DNA of 57,681 bases from ARS21 sp964615505 (GTDB lineage Archaea > Nanobdellota > Nanobdellia > UBA10117 > ARS21): NCBI GenBank assembly GCA_964615505.1, contig CAZTOR010000001.1:1-57681 (forward strand), given 5' to 3'. The translations under genes and the position numbers were made by a program. Under the pieces are notes generated by a model. The model was not told the DNA's origin, ran no database searches, and worked only from the letters and a program-made list of their open reading frames with translations. Of the stretch, positions 34,644-42,731 are shown piece by piece (the stretch's first letter is position 1; each line of letters begins with the position of its first letter).

Positions 34644-37600
34644 CCATGAAGCCCCCTAAACCAATTTGCTTGGTTGGTTCTCGTCCGAAAACTGAATCTA
34701 TACGTTTTTCTAGAAGTTTAATCGTATCATGAACATACGGTGATACGCCCTCTACTTCGATCAAATCGAGTGTTTTATCTAAATACTTCTTTATCGAACC
34801 TTCACTAATAGTATATATTACTCTGTCACTTTTACATGCACTACATTTTCCTGAGAGTGGCATCCGTCTAAATTTTTCATTACATTTAACGCACCTAAAT
34901 TTTTGCATAGTAAATTTTCTTAAATTTCCCTTTGTATCTCTGATAAAATGGCCGTTGATAACTAATTCAGCAACTTTTTCTTTATCTACTGCACGTATTT
35001 TGGTTGCCAAATCCATTTGACCTTCTAGTTTTTCATTCATAGTAGGTAGATATTTGTAAGAAGATACTAGTACTCCTTTATTCATATCCGAAACAGGGTG
35101 TGTCCATCCGTGATTTTCATACTGTTCTTTGGAATCAATTGTGTCCTTTATTGATTTTAAAGTTATGTCCCACGGATTTTTGAAATCGAGGGCACCAGTA
35201 TATAACTCCAAAGGTAGATTCCAATCTATATTTAAATCATAGACCTCATCATCCACTTCTTTAGAATTTAATATGGTTGATATTACAAGTGGTGCATCCA
35301 TGCTCCGTGTACCTCTTTGATCAGGCAAGAAATCTCGGGAGAAATTTAAGAATGCTTCAAGAGTTAGCATTATACTTGTTTCTTCACCATCCAAATCTCT
35401 TCGTTGTGCAGCATGCCAATAAGGGTGTGCGAATAATGCTGAAACGTTTGAGAATCCGATTATTCGTCCAATGATTCCTGCAGAAGTGTGTGGTGCAAGT
35501 CCAATTACTAAGTGTCCTATTAAATCGGCTTTTGTTGCGATATTATAAAAAGCATTTTTTTTGTAAAGTGTTGTTAATTCTTCATCGACAAAATGCGCGG
35601 TATTTATCAATATATTTGTTGCAGATTCCGGACCCAAATGCTCGGAATCAGGTATAATTATATCTTGAGGTAGTATCTCCACAATCTGATTTTCATTTAT
35701 TAATTTAGATCCATCTTTGTCAAATAAATATCCTAACTCATGTGCTTTTTTTATAGATAAGCCAATTTCTTTAGGAATAAAGTGTGTTATTCCTAGTTCA
35801 GTTCCATCATATCTAATTGTTCCATCTTTATTTACTCTTAATCCGTACTTTGCACGGATTAAACCTTTGAGTGGGTGTTCGACATATCTATATTTGTTCC
35901 TAGTTGATCGTACGCCCTTTATCAGTGAAGGTATTTCACCAGACCAATTTGAATTTATTTTTTGGAATAGTTTGGAAATTTCATATTTTCGATATTCGTA
36001 GTTTTTGTATTTTCCATGTTTTGGAGGTTCATCCATTTTCCTTTTTGATAAGTTACAAATTACTTGTTGTTTAGTGTTTAGTGAATCGCAGTGTTCACAT
36101 TTTTTGAATATGGTTTGTTTGTTGCAGTCATTGCAATGAATTATAGGTAGTTCAGAAGTAACGTATCCTTTAGTTATTACATCTCTAAAGTTTCTTAGGC
36201 GACCGCCTTCGTTCCCCACAGGAAATAAGAAATTCGGTGAACCTTTTAGGTCTCGCATTTTAGATTTTTCCGGTCGACCCATTCTGGCACCAATTGCAGT
36301 ACCGTTTTTATCTCTGATTTTAAAATTTGAAAGTTCATTTAAGAATTTGAAAGTTTCGTTTGATGTTGGAATATCTATTTTGCTTAGGTTTAAGTTTAAT
36401 TCGAGGTTTTCAAAATCGGAGATTGATATCCGAATTTTATTATTTAGTTGGCTGTGGTTACAGCCGATTATCTCTAAATATTTTTTGGGTTCAGAATTAT
36501 CTAATTCGATATATTCTGAATTTTTATTTCCTGAGTTTAGCCAATCTCTTAGCTTTTTTATTTTATCGATATTCAACTCCTTCCAAAAAAAGGTTAATTC
36601 GGGGTGAAGTGGAATTTTTTCGTTTTTTGAAATAGTGATTAATTTATCCTTAGGTAATTTTTCAGGTATAAATTTTTTAAAAAAAGTATTTGGTAGATTG
36701 TATTTTTTAATGAATTCTTCTTTATTTTGTATTTTTTCCTTTATTTCGAGTAGCCACCATTCAGGACAGTATCCTGCGGGAACCAAAATATGTCCATTTT
36801 CAATAAATTCTCCTGGTGAAATTAAAATATCGCCAAGAAATAAAATCTCTGATATGTTTTGAGAATAGTTTTTTGCCTCTTCTTCAGTTTGTGGAGTTAC
36901 GACTGATCCGTCTTTTAATTTTAAAATTGGTCCATTTATTGAGTCGCAAGATGTTAATGAGGTTGATTTTCCGGGACGCTCCACTCTTAATTGTGTTCCG
37001 ATAGCAAGATAATCATTGAGAACTCGCATAGTTATCGGTGATATTGCCCATGAACCGTGGCCAGTTAACCTAGATCTACCGTATCTTAATCTGAATCCAC
37101 CTTGACGAAGCGGGTGAGTAAATACCGGTCTACCCGCCACAATTTCTGAAATATAATTATAATTTGGTTTTAATTTATTTTCAGCTCCAGTTTCATCTTT
37201 CTTATTTGAATGAATTTTTGATTTTAGTGATATAAATTCTTCTAACCAAATCCAATTTTCTAGACCGAAGTCTCGCCCCCATTCTTTTAATTTTTTCCAA
37301 ACTTTTGTTCCTTTTAATGGTAAACAATCAGTTAACATTAAAGCCATACCTCCACGTATTCGATCTGTTTCTACTCGCGGTAGACCTTTATGATTTGATA
37401 CTGTTAGTTCAGAAGTAGGGTCTCCATTTAATTCAATAGTTAAGTTTGAAATTATGAATTCGATTTCTTTTTCTGTTGGTCTATATTGTTTACGTTCAAC
37501 CCGATCATAATAATCTATGACTTCAGTATGATACCTCTTTATTTCACTAGGTGTTGGATCATATTTGGCGATGTTTTGTTTTATTCTTACATAATCCGCA

Positions 37601-38109
37601 ATTACAGTTGTTACTGCAGAAGCTGTTGCACCACCTCCACGTATAGGTCCCGCATAATACATGGCAAGATAATTTTGACCATCTTTTCTTTTTTTGAATT
37701 TGATATCAATGAGTCCTTCCAATGGAGCCGATACTGTTCCTTGAGTAATGTATGCAAATCCAGTTCTAATTCCGATATTTATTCCTTCAATATTACTTTC
37801 AAATTCGCAAAATTTTTGTTTTGATATTTCTTCAGCTAAAACTAATGCAACTCTCCAATCACCGAAACCGTATGTTTTTTCTAATTCCCCGATTCGTTGT
37901 GAAACTCCGCTTCCAATTAAATTAGGAGATATGGATCCCATAATTGCTTCGACTCTTTCTGCGACAGATGCAGCAATAGGTATGTCTGACTTTAATTGTG
38001 GGTCTATTCCTGTCTTTTTCGAACTATTGGCCAGATTATGGAGATCGAGTGTTTCTGATTTTAGATTTTGAAAATAAGATTGTATTTGTTTAGATGCGAC
38101 AATATCCAT
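34636..38109 (-). CDS. dp2: DNA polymerase D large subunit DP2, 1157 aa
   Basis: DP2 is the catalytic subunit of the archaeal replicative polymerase PolD. GPIRGGGATASAVT, TGHGSWAISPIT, LIGHLVIGLAPHTSAG and NFSRDFLPDQRG are family-typical. Two zinc-binding segments are visible (CNDCNKQ...CEHC and CVKCNEKF...CSAC). No intein is present. The catalytic D-x-D is here D907-G-E909: the second carboxylate is Glu where known DP2 proteins have Asp. Transcription runs leftward from a TATA element apparently shared with the divergent gene at 38161. The Cas4-like gene follows with an eight-base overlap. DP1 is on the other side of the origin. Confidence 0.97.
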   Translation of the reverse strand: MDIVASKQIQSYFQNLKSETLDLHNLANSSKKTGIDPQLKSDIPIAASVAERVEAIMGSISPNLIGSGVSQRIGELEKTYGFGDWRVALVLAEEISKQKFCEFESNIEGINIGIRTGFAYITQGTVSAPLEGLIDIKFKKRKDGQNYLAMYYAGPIRGGGATASAVTTVIADYVRIKQNIAKYDPTPSEIKRYHTEVIDYYDRVERKQYRPTEKEIEFIISNLTIELNGDPTSELTVSNHKGLPRVETDRIRGGMALMLTDCLPLKGTKVWKKLKEWGRDFGLENWIWLEEFISLKSKIHSNKKDETGAENKLKPNYNYISEIVAGRPVFTHPLRQGGFRLRYGRSRLTGHGSWAISPITMRVLNDYLAIGTQLRVERPGKSTSLTSCDSINGPILKLKDGSVVTPQTEEEAKNYSQNISEILFLGDILISPGEFIENGHILVPAGYCPEWWLLEIKEKIQNKEEFIKKYNLPNTFFKKFIPEKLPKDKLITISKNEKIPLHPELTFFWKELNIDKIKKLRDWLNSGNKNSEYIELDNSEPKKYLEIIGCNHSQLNNKIRISISDFENLELNLNLSKIDIPTSNETFKFLNELSNFKIRDKNGTAIGARMGRPEKSKMRDLKGSPNFLFPVGNEGGRLRNFRDVITKGYVTSELPIIHCNDCNKQTIFKKCEHCDSLNTKQQVICNLSKRKMDEPPKHGKYKNYEYRKYEISKLFQKINSNWSGEIPSLIKGVRSTRNKYRYVEHPLKGLIRAKYGLRVNKDGTIRYDGTELGITHFIPKEIGLSIKKAHELGYLFDKDGSKLINENQIVEILPQDIIIPDSEHLGPESATNILINTAHFVDEELTTLYKKNAFYNIATKADLIGHLVIGLAPHTSAGIIGRIIGFSNVSALFAHPYWHAAQRRDLDGEETSIMLTLEAFLNFSRDFLPDQRGTRSMDAPLVISTILNSKEVDDEVYDLNIDWNLPLELYTGALDFKNPWDITLKSIKDTIDSKEQYENHGWTHPVSDMNKGVLVSSYKYLPTMNEKLEGQMDLATKIRAVDKEKVAELVINGHFIRDTKGNLRKFTMQKFRCVKCNEKFRRMPLSGKCSACKSDRVIYTISEGSIKKYLDKTLDLIEVEGVSPYVHDTIKLLEKRIDSVFGREPTKQIGLGGFMDG

Positions 38110-38129
38110 ATTTATTTGAATTTTAGCAG

Positions 38130-38140
38130 TTTTTAAATAA
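38130..38140. promoter_or_regulatory. Symmetric TATA element shared by DP2 and the 38161 gene
   Basis: The only good TATA-like sequence in the 51-bp gap is gtttttaaataac, nearly palindromic. Its centre is about 25 bp from the DP2 ATG (38109) and about 26 bp from the ATG at 38161, the leaderless spacing in both directions. Confidence 0.55.
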
Positions 38141-38160
38141 CATTATGGGAAATTAAACAT

Positions 38161-38469
38161 ATGCCTAGAGGTAGACCTGCATTTAGTCCAATTAGAGATA
38201 ATTTGGTAGAATTGATTTTTTACTACGGTAACGGTTATGGTTATGAATTATATAAAAAATATATTGAAGTTTTTCATAAAACAACAATGCGTTCAATATA
38301 TTATCATTTGAATAAAGGCGTTAGTTTAGGTGTTTTTAAAATAGATAAAGTTGAGCAAGTTAAGGGAGATTATAGTTGGGGAACGGGTGTTCGGAGAGTT
38401 GTTTTCTCATTAGGACCTAATGCTAAACCTAAAAAGGATATTAGGGTTCTTAAAAGATTAAAAAAATAG
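38161..38469 (+). CDS. Small winged-helix protein next to the origin, 102 aa
   Basis: The N-terminus is basic (MPRGRPAFSP), followed by a helix-turn-helix with MRSIYYHLNKGVSLGVF as a likely recognition helix and a wing ending SWGTGVRRVVFSLG. It is a PadR/MarR-like DNA-binding fold. I believe similar archaeal proteins beginning MPRGRP are common, but I recall no characterised member. The gene ends five bases before the left origin box. It is divergent from DP2 and upstream of orc1, so a link to replication is plausible but inferred. Confidence 0.8.
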   Translation: MPRGRPAFSPIRDNLVELIFYYGNGYGYELYKKYIEVFHKTTMRSIYYHLNKGVSLGVFKIDKVEQVKGDYSWGTGVRRVVFSLGPNAKPKKDIRVLKRLKK

Positions 38470-38473
38470 AGCC

Positions 38474-38496
38474 ATACCCCTACATTTCCACTGTAA
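38474..38496 (-). promoter_or_regulatory. Origin recognition box, left
   Basis: The minus strand reads ttacagtggaaatgt then aggggtat: the ORB core CAGTGGAAA and a G-string. The G-rich end points away from the A/T tract. Confidence 0.75.
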
Positions 38497-38590
38497 TAAT
38501 TTAATTTTAAATTCATTTTTTTTCTTTCTTTTCTTTTCTATATTGATAATAAATAATATAAATTATTTTAATAATAATAATAATAAATAT

Positions 38591-38614
38591 TTTCCATCAG
38601 AAATGATAGGGTAT
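38591..38614 (+). promoter_or_regulatory. Origin recognition box, right
   Basis: The plus strand reads tttccatcagaaatgat then agggtat. It aligns base by base with the left box and with the two repeats at 33.8-33.9 kb, and the G-rich end points toward orc1. Confidence 0.72.
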
Positions 38615-38705
38615 AGGGTAAAGCTTCTTATAAAAAAAATTATAAAATCAGTATACACAAATACATAAAATACAATACTATATTTTTGTGAGAATAAAAT
38701 ATTAT

Positions 38706-38711
38706 AAGGAG
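38706..38711 (+). promoter_or_regulatory. Ribosome binding site upstream of orc1
   Basis: aaggag lies eight bases before an ATG at 38720 but 18 bases before the orc1 ATG at 38730. It is therefore better placed for the five-codon upstream ORF. Confidence 0.5.
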
Positions 38712-38719
38712 TAGTTCTT

Positions 38720-38737
38720 ATGGAAATATATGTCTGA
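38720..38737 (+). CDS. Five-codon upstream ORF overlapping the orc1 start
   Basis: ATG GAA ATA TAT GTC TGA encodes MEIYV. It has the better-placed Shine-Dalgarno site, and its last eight bases overlap the orc1 start. It could couple or dampen orc1 translation. Chance occurrence cannot be excluded. Confidence 0.3.
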   Translation: MEIYV

Positions 38738-39935
38738 TGAATTAGATAGCTTATTCGATAATTTTTTAGAAAAACAATCTGTATTCAATAATAAAGAAGT
38801 TTTATTACTCAGGCATTTCCCAAACAATATACCACATAGATCTAATCAAATAAAGAAACTGGGATTAATTTTAGCACCTGCACTCAGAAACAACAAACCT
38901 TCAAATATTTTTATATATGGTAAAACTGGAACAGGTAAGACTTTATGCACTCAATATACTTTAAATAAATTAAAAGAAAAAGCAAAATTAGCCGGAACTG
39001 ACTTAAATTGCGCATACTTAAATTGTAAATTAAAAAAGGTTGCAGATACAGAATACAGAGTAATTGCAAGTTTAGCAAAAGCATTGGGTGAAAAAGTTCC
39101 AATTACTGGTCTACCTACTGATGAAGTATACAACATTTTCATAAATAAAATAGATGAAAAAGATCAAATCATTATATTAGTATTGGATGAAATCGATAGA
39201 TTAGTTAAGAAAACAGGCGATGAAATTCTATATTCTTTAACTCGCCTAAATGCTGAACTAAAAAATGCCAAATTATGTTTAATTGGAATATCGAACGATG
39301 TTAGATTTATCGAAGATATTGATCCAAGAGTAAAAAGTTCATTAGGTGAGGAAGAAATAATTTTCCCACCATATAATGCTTTGGAATTAAAAGATATACT
39401 TGAAGCCCGTGCAAAAAACGCCTTCTCTGAAGATACAATCGATTCAGCTGTTCTTGCTAAATGCGCAGCATATGCTGCCAAAGAGCACGGAGATGCAAGA
39501 AGAGCACTTGACTTACTACGAGTCGCAGGAGAAGTTGCAGAGCGTGAAGATAGTGAAATAGTATTAATGGAGCATATAAAGTTGGCTGAAGAAAAGATTG
39601 AAATTAATCGAATTTCGGAATTAGTAAAGACTCTACCAACACAATCAAAATTATTAATATATTCAATTTTTCAATTAATTGAAAAAACAAAATCTAAACT
39701 TGAAACTGGAGAAATTTATGAGAAATATAAAGATCTATGTAATATAAATAATACTTCTATTTTAACTCAACGTCGTATATCTGATTTAATTTCCGAATTA
39801 GATATGTTGGGCTTAATCAATGCAAGACTAATTAGTAAAGGTAGGCACGGTAGAACAAGAGAGATTTACTCAACAATACCTAATGATTTGGCAGATAAAT
39901 TAAAGGAAGAAATTAGATACGAATTAATGCTATGA
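38730..39935 (+). CDS. cdc6: Orc1/Cdc6 origin-binding initiator, 401 aa
   Basis: This AAA+ ATPase binds origin recognition boxes and loads MCM. Walker A is GKTGTGKT (residues 64-71), Walker B is LVLDEIDRL (DEID at 154-157), sensor I lies near LIGISNDVRF, and HGDARRALDLLRVAGE is sensor II. A C-terminal winged helix (residues 315-400) recognises the ORB. The length is typical. It lies directly beside the probable origin and overlaps DP1 by four bases, so initiator and polymerase subunit are co-expressed. Confidence 0.97.
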   Translation: MSDELDSLFDNFLEKQSVFNNKEVLLLRHFPNNIPHRSNQIKKLGLILAPALRNNKPSNIFIYGKTGTGKTLCTQYTLNKLKEKAKLAGTDLNCAYLNCKLKKVADTEYRVIASLAKALGEKVPITGLPTDEVYNIFINKIDEKDQIIILVLDEIDRLVKKTGDEILYSLTRLNAELKNAKLCLIGISNDVRFIEDIDPRVKSSLGEEEIIFPPYNALELKDILEARAKNAFSEDTIDSAVLAKCAAYAAKEHGDARRALDLLRVAGEVAEREDSEIVLMEHIKLAEEKIEINRISELVKTLPTQSKLLIYSIFQLIEKTKSKLETGEIYEKYKDLCNINNTSILTQRRISDLISELDMLGLINARLISKGRHGRTREIYSTIPNDLADKLKEEIRYELML

Positions 39936-41290
39936 ACTCAGAAAAAATAAACGATTTAATAAAAAAAGGAATTTTACCAACTCCTGAAACACTAAATAAA
40001 GAAGTAGTTGTAGTAAAATCTAAAAATAAAGATCTAAAACCAAATTTGAAAGTTGTAAAGGAGTTCGACTACAAACCTAAAAAAGTAGAACCAAAAGATT
40101 TCACCGAACATTATCGAGAGAGATATAAATTCATGAGAAATGTTCTATTTTCTAGACCTGAAGCATCAAACGCAGTATCTATTGAGCGTATTAAATCAGG
40201 ATATTCTCAAGAAGATCAAAGTATAATTGCAATGGTTTCTGATGTAATCCGGCTATCTACAGGAACACTCAAATTGACCGTGGAAGATTTAACTGGACAC
40301 ATAGACTTAATAATATCATCAAAAAATGAAGAATTAATCGAAAAGGCACAATTCTTAACGTTAGATGAAACTTTAATTTTCAAAGGACGTCCGTCCAAAG
40401 ATATTATGTTTGTTTCAGAAATAATTTGGCCAGATATTCCTACAACAACACCAACATATTCTCCTGAAGAAGTATACGCCGTTTTCTCAGGAGACATACA
40501 CGTCGGTTCCAAAAATTTTTTACCCAAACAATTCAAAACATTCATTGATTGGTTTAATGGCAAAGTCGGAAATGATAGACAAAAAGAAATAGCAAACAAA
40601 ACAAAATACTTCTTTATACCCGGAGACTTAGTCGACGGCGTCGGTATTTATCCTTCTCAAGAAAAAGAATTGAACATCAAAGATCTGCGCGAACAATATA
40701 ATGAATTAGCAAAATATATACAACAAATTCCTGATGATAAGGAAATAATAATTTGTCCTGGAAATCACGATACTGCAGTTCGGTTAGAAGAGCCGCAACC
40801 AAAAATGTACGAGTTCGCAGAAGCTTTAAGCGAATTACCAAATGTAACCATGGTTACAAATCCGTCTTACACAAATATACATTCTCAAGATGATTATCAA
40901 GGTCAAGATGTTTTAATGTATCACGGATACTCATTTGATCAACTAATTGATCAAGTAGAAGGACTAAGGGCAGCAGGTGGTTATGAAAAAGCCGAAGAAA
41001 TTCATAAGTTTTTATTGAAACGTAGACATTTATCACCAACACACAATCTAAACTTAACTCTTCCTATGAAAAAAGACCCACACGTAATTGAAAAAATTCC
41101 AGATATAATGGTATCTGGACATATCCACAAGGCCAGAATTGGAAAATACAAAAACACGATAAGCATTTCAGGTAGTTGTTGGCAATCCACAACTGCATTC
41201 CAAGAAAAAGTTGGTCATAAACCTGATCCAGGAATGATTCCTATTTTAAATTTAAAAACCAGAAAAGCAAATATGCTAAGTTTCAAATAA
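39932..41290 (+). CDS. dp1: DNA polymerase D small subunit DP1, 452 aa
   Basis: DP1 is the 3'-5' exonuclease subunit of PolD, with an Mre11-like phosphoesterase fold. Motifs in order are SGDIHVGS, PGDLVDGVGIYP, CPGNHD, MYHGYS and SGHIHKAR, all with metal ligands intact, so proofreading should be active. An OB-fold precedes it (about residues 90-160). The N-terminus is short compared with euryarchaeal DP1 (often over 600 residues), lacking most of the disordered region. It is coupled to orc1 by ATGA. Confidence 0.96.
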   Translation: MNSEKINDLIKKGILPTPETLNKEVVVVKSKNKDLKPNLKVVKEFDYKPKKVEPKDFTEHYRERYKFMRNVLFSRPEASNAVSIERIKSGYSQEDQSIIAMVSDVIRLSTGTLKLTVEDLTGHIDLIISSKNEELIEKAQFLTLDETLIFKGRPSKDIMFVSEIIWPDIPTTTPTYSPEEVYAVFSGDIHVGSKNFLPKQFKTFIDWFNGKVGNDRQKEIANKTKYFFIPGDLVDGVGIYPSQEKELNIKDLREQYNELAKYIQQIPDDKEIIICPGNHDTAVRLEEPQPKMYEFAEALSELPNVTMVTNPSYTNIHSQDDYQGQDVLMYHGYSFDQLIDQVEGLRAAGGYEKAEEIHKFLLKRRHLSPTHNLNLTLPMKKDPHVIEKIPDIMVSGHIHKARIGKYKNTISISGSCWQSTTAFQEKVGHKPDPGMIPILNLKTRKANMLSFK

Positions 41291-41321
41291 ATTTTATATA
41301 TGAATTTAATCTAAGTAATAT

Positions 41322-42104
41322 ATGTTATTCGGATTTATTCTACATCTAATTTCTTTTTCAATTTTACAATTCACTGCAATTTGGTTGGCACTAGAAAAAT
41401 TAAATTACGAACCAATATATTATCAACTTTCAACCAACATCTTTTTACTAACATTATTTATTGCAACAATATCATTATTTTTAATTCTAAAATTATCAAA
41501 AAGAATAAACATAATCAGATATTTATTTTACATAATTTTAATATTTGGTTCAAAATCTGTTTTTGAAATATTCTACTCTAATTTATCTGCATCAGTAATT
41601 TCTCTTTTAATTTTAATTTTATATATTTATAGAAGAAATCTTTTTTTACACAATTTAGTTTTGGGATTAGCAATACTGGGTATATCTACAAATCTAGGTT
41701 CATCTCTGAAACCAATAACTGTAATATTATTAATGTCCGTATTTGCAATATATGACATTCTGGCAGTTTATGCTTCAAAATATATGGTTAAGTTATTCAA
41801 AAATTTCGCAAATCGCGGAGCAACTTTGGCATTTATTTATCCAAAAAAATATGGTAAAATTACTGCCAAAAATTTATTTATTTTGGGAACAGGAGATGTA
41901 GCTTTTCCAATGTTACTTATTAGTTCATTAACCAAATATTCAATAGAATTGGCAACTTTGGCAGCAGCAGGATCAATTTTCGGAGCCGCAACCGTATTTT
42001 ATCTATTAAGCATACAAAAAAATAAACGACCGATGCCCGCATTACCACCAATAGCATTTTTTACAATATTACCGGTTATCGTAAAATTAATGTTCACCTT
42101 CTAA
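41322..42104 (+). CDS. Presenilin/signal-peptide-peptidase-like aspartyl protease, 260 aa
   Basis: This intramembrane protease has about eight or nine hydrophobic helices. All three hallmarks are present: Y-D (D145) in YDILAVYASK, G-T-G-D (residues 189-192, catalytic D192) and P-A-L (239-241). The order YD, GxGD, PAL marks the presenilin/SPP family. The PAL motif argues against prepilin peptidase of the PibD/FlaK type. Its substrate is unknown; it may clear leftover signal peptides or cut membrane proteins. The 3' end overlaps the convergent Hef nuclease gene by 18 bases. Confidence 0.92.
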   Translation: MLFGFILHLISFSILQFTAIWLALEKLNYEPIYYQLSTNIFLLTLFIATISLFLILKLSKRINIIRYLFYIILIFGSKSVFEIFYSNLSASVISLLILILYIYRRNLFLHNLVLGLAILGISTNLGSSLKPITVILLMSVFAIYDILAVYASKYMVKLFKNFANRGATLAFIYPKKYGKITAKNLFILGTGDVAFPMLLISSLTKYSIELATLAAAGSIFGAATVFYLLSIQKNKRPMPALPPIAFFTILPVIVKLMFTF

Positions 42105-42731
42105 ATCAAGAACATCTCTAATCAATTTATATTTCTTTGGACCTAATTTCTCGATAGTTAACATATCTTCTTCACTTGCTTTAAGAATATTTGACGGAGA
42201 TCTGAACGCCTGAAGTAAAGATTTTGCAAGCTTTGGACCAACTAATGGTAAACCTTCAATTAAAAATTGCTGCTTATCTTCCAATGTCCAAACTCGTTTA
42301 GAACCACGAAGACCCACGCTCCTATTTCCTTCCCTTTGTTCCCTTTTAACTAAAGATGATAAAATATTTGCAGTTTCATTTTCCGAATGCGAAAACAAAA
42401 ACGGAATTTGATAATCTAACAGAAGCGAAATCATTGCAGCACGAATTGCATTTGGATGAACATTCCTAACTTCAAATAAATCAGTTACGTCACCCTCAAT
42501 AATATAAATTGGTTTAACAAAATTTTCTTTCAATTCATTTGCTTGAGAAAACAATCTACCATCTATTAACGAATTAACAAAATCTGAAACTTTCTTCAAT
42601 TCAACAACAACATCTTCCGAAATAATAAAATCCCCAATCTCTAATGTTTGAGTATCAACTTTCAAACCAAGATCATAAAGTTTTCTAGGCAAAGTTCCTC
42701 GGGCTTCACGGTGGTCAATAATTATTTTCAT
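42087..42731 (-). CDS. Hef/XPF-type nuclease (ERCC4 domain plus HhH2), 214 aa
   Basis: This is a structure-specific nuclease for forks and flaps. It starts KIIIDHREARGTLP; the active-site region reads VELKKVSDFVNSLIDGRLF. In XPF-family enzymes this is E-R-K-x3-D, so here the Arg is Leu while Glu, Lys and Asp remain. The C-terminal helix-hairpin-helix pair (LPLVGPKLAKSLL and IEKLGPKKYKLI) is intact. Its start overlaps the upstream helicase gene by 17 bases in another frame. Together they equal a euryarchaeal Hef protein split at the domain border. Confidence 0.92.
   Translation of the reverse strand: MKIIIDHREARGTLPRKLYDLGLKVDTQTLEIGDFIISEDVVVELKKVSDFVNSLIDGRLFSQANELKENFVKPIYIIEGDVTDLFEVRNVHPNAIRAAMISLLLDYQIPFLFSHSENETANILSSLVKREQREGNRSVGLRGSKRVWTLEDKQQFLIEGLPLVGPKLAKSLLQAFRSPSNILKASEEDMLTIEKLGPKKYKLIRDVLDLEGEH

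Larger units (their letters stand above)
38474..38614. other. oriC: Probable chromosomal replication origin (oriC)
   Basis: Two origin recognition boxes in inverted orientation flank about 94 bp of nearly pure A/T (38497-38590), which would be the unwinding element. The A/T tract contains a 24-base pyrimidine run (38516-38539) and a block of about six taa/ata repeats (38568-38588). The orc1/cdc6 gene starts 116 bp to the right. DP2 reads leftward and orc1-DP1 rightward. This is the classic archaeal arrangement (Pyrococcus, haloarchaea). Confidence 0.82.

Noticed and set aside
34636..38109. Several open frames of 60-110 codons on the opposite strand inside DP2
   Set aside because: They lie fully inside a clear 1157-codon gene, have no promoter or ribosome site of their own and give low-complexity hydrophobic products. 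They are shadows of the A/T-rich coding strand.
38470..38729. A non-coding RNA or tRNA in the largest intergenic gap
   Set aside because: No cloverleaf or G/C-rich structured segment is seen; the gap is A/T-rich and its signals fit an origin and the orc1 promoter.
41322..42104. Prepilin peptidase (PibD/FlaK) for the pilin cluster
   Set aside because: The protein has the GxGD motif shared by both families, but the YD spacing and the C-terminal PAL motif identify the presenilin/SPP branch.
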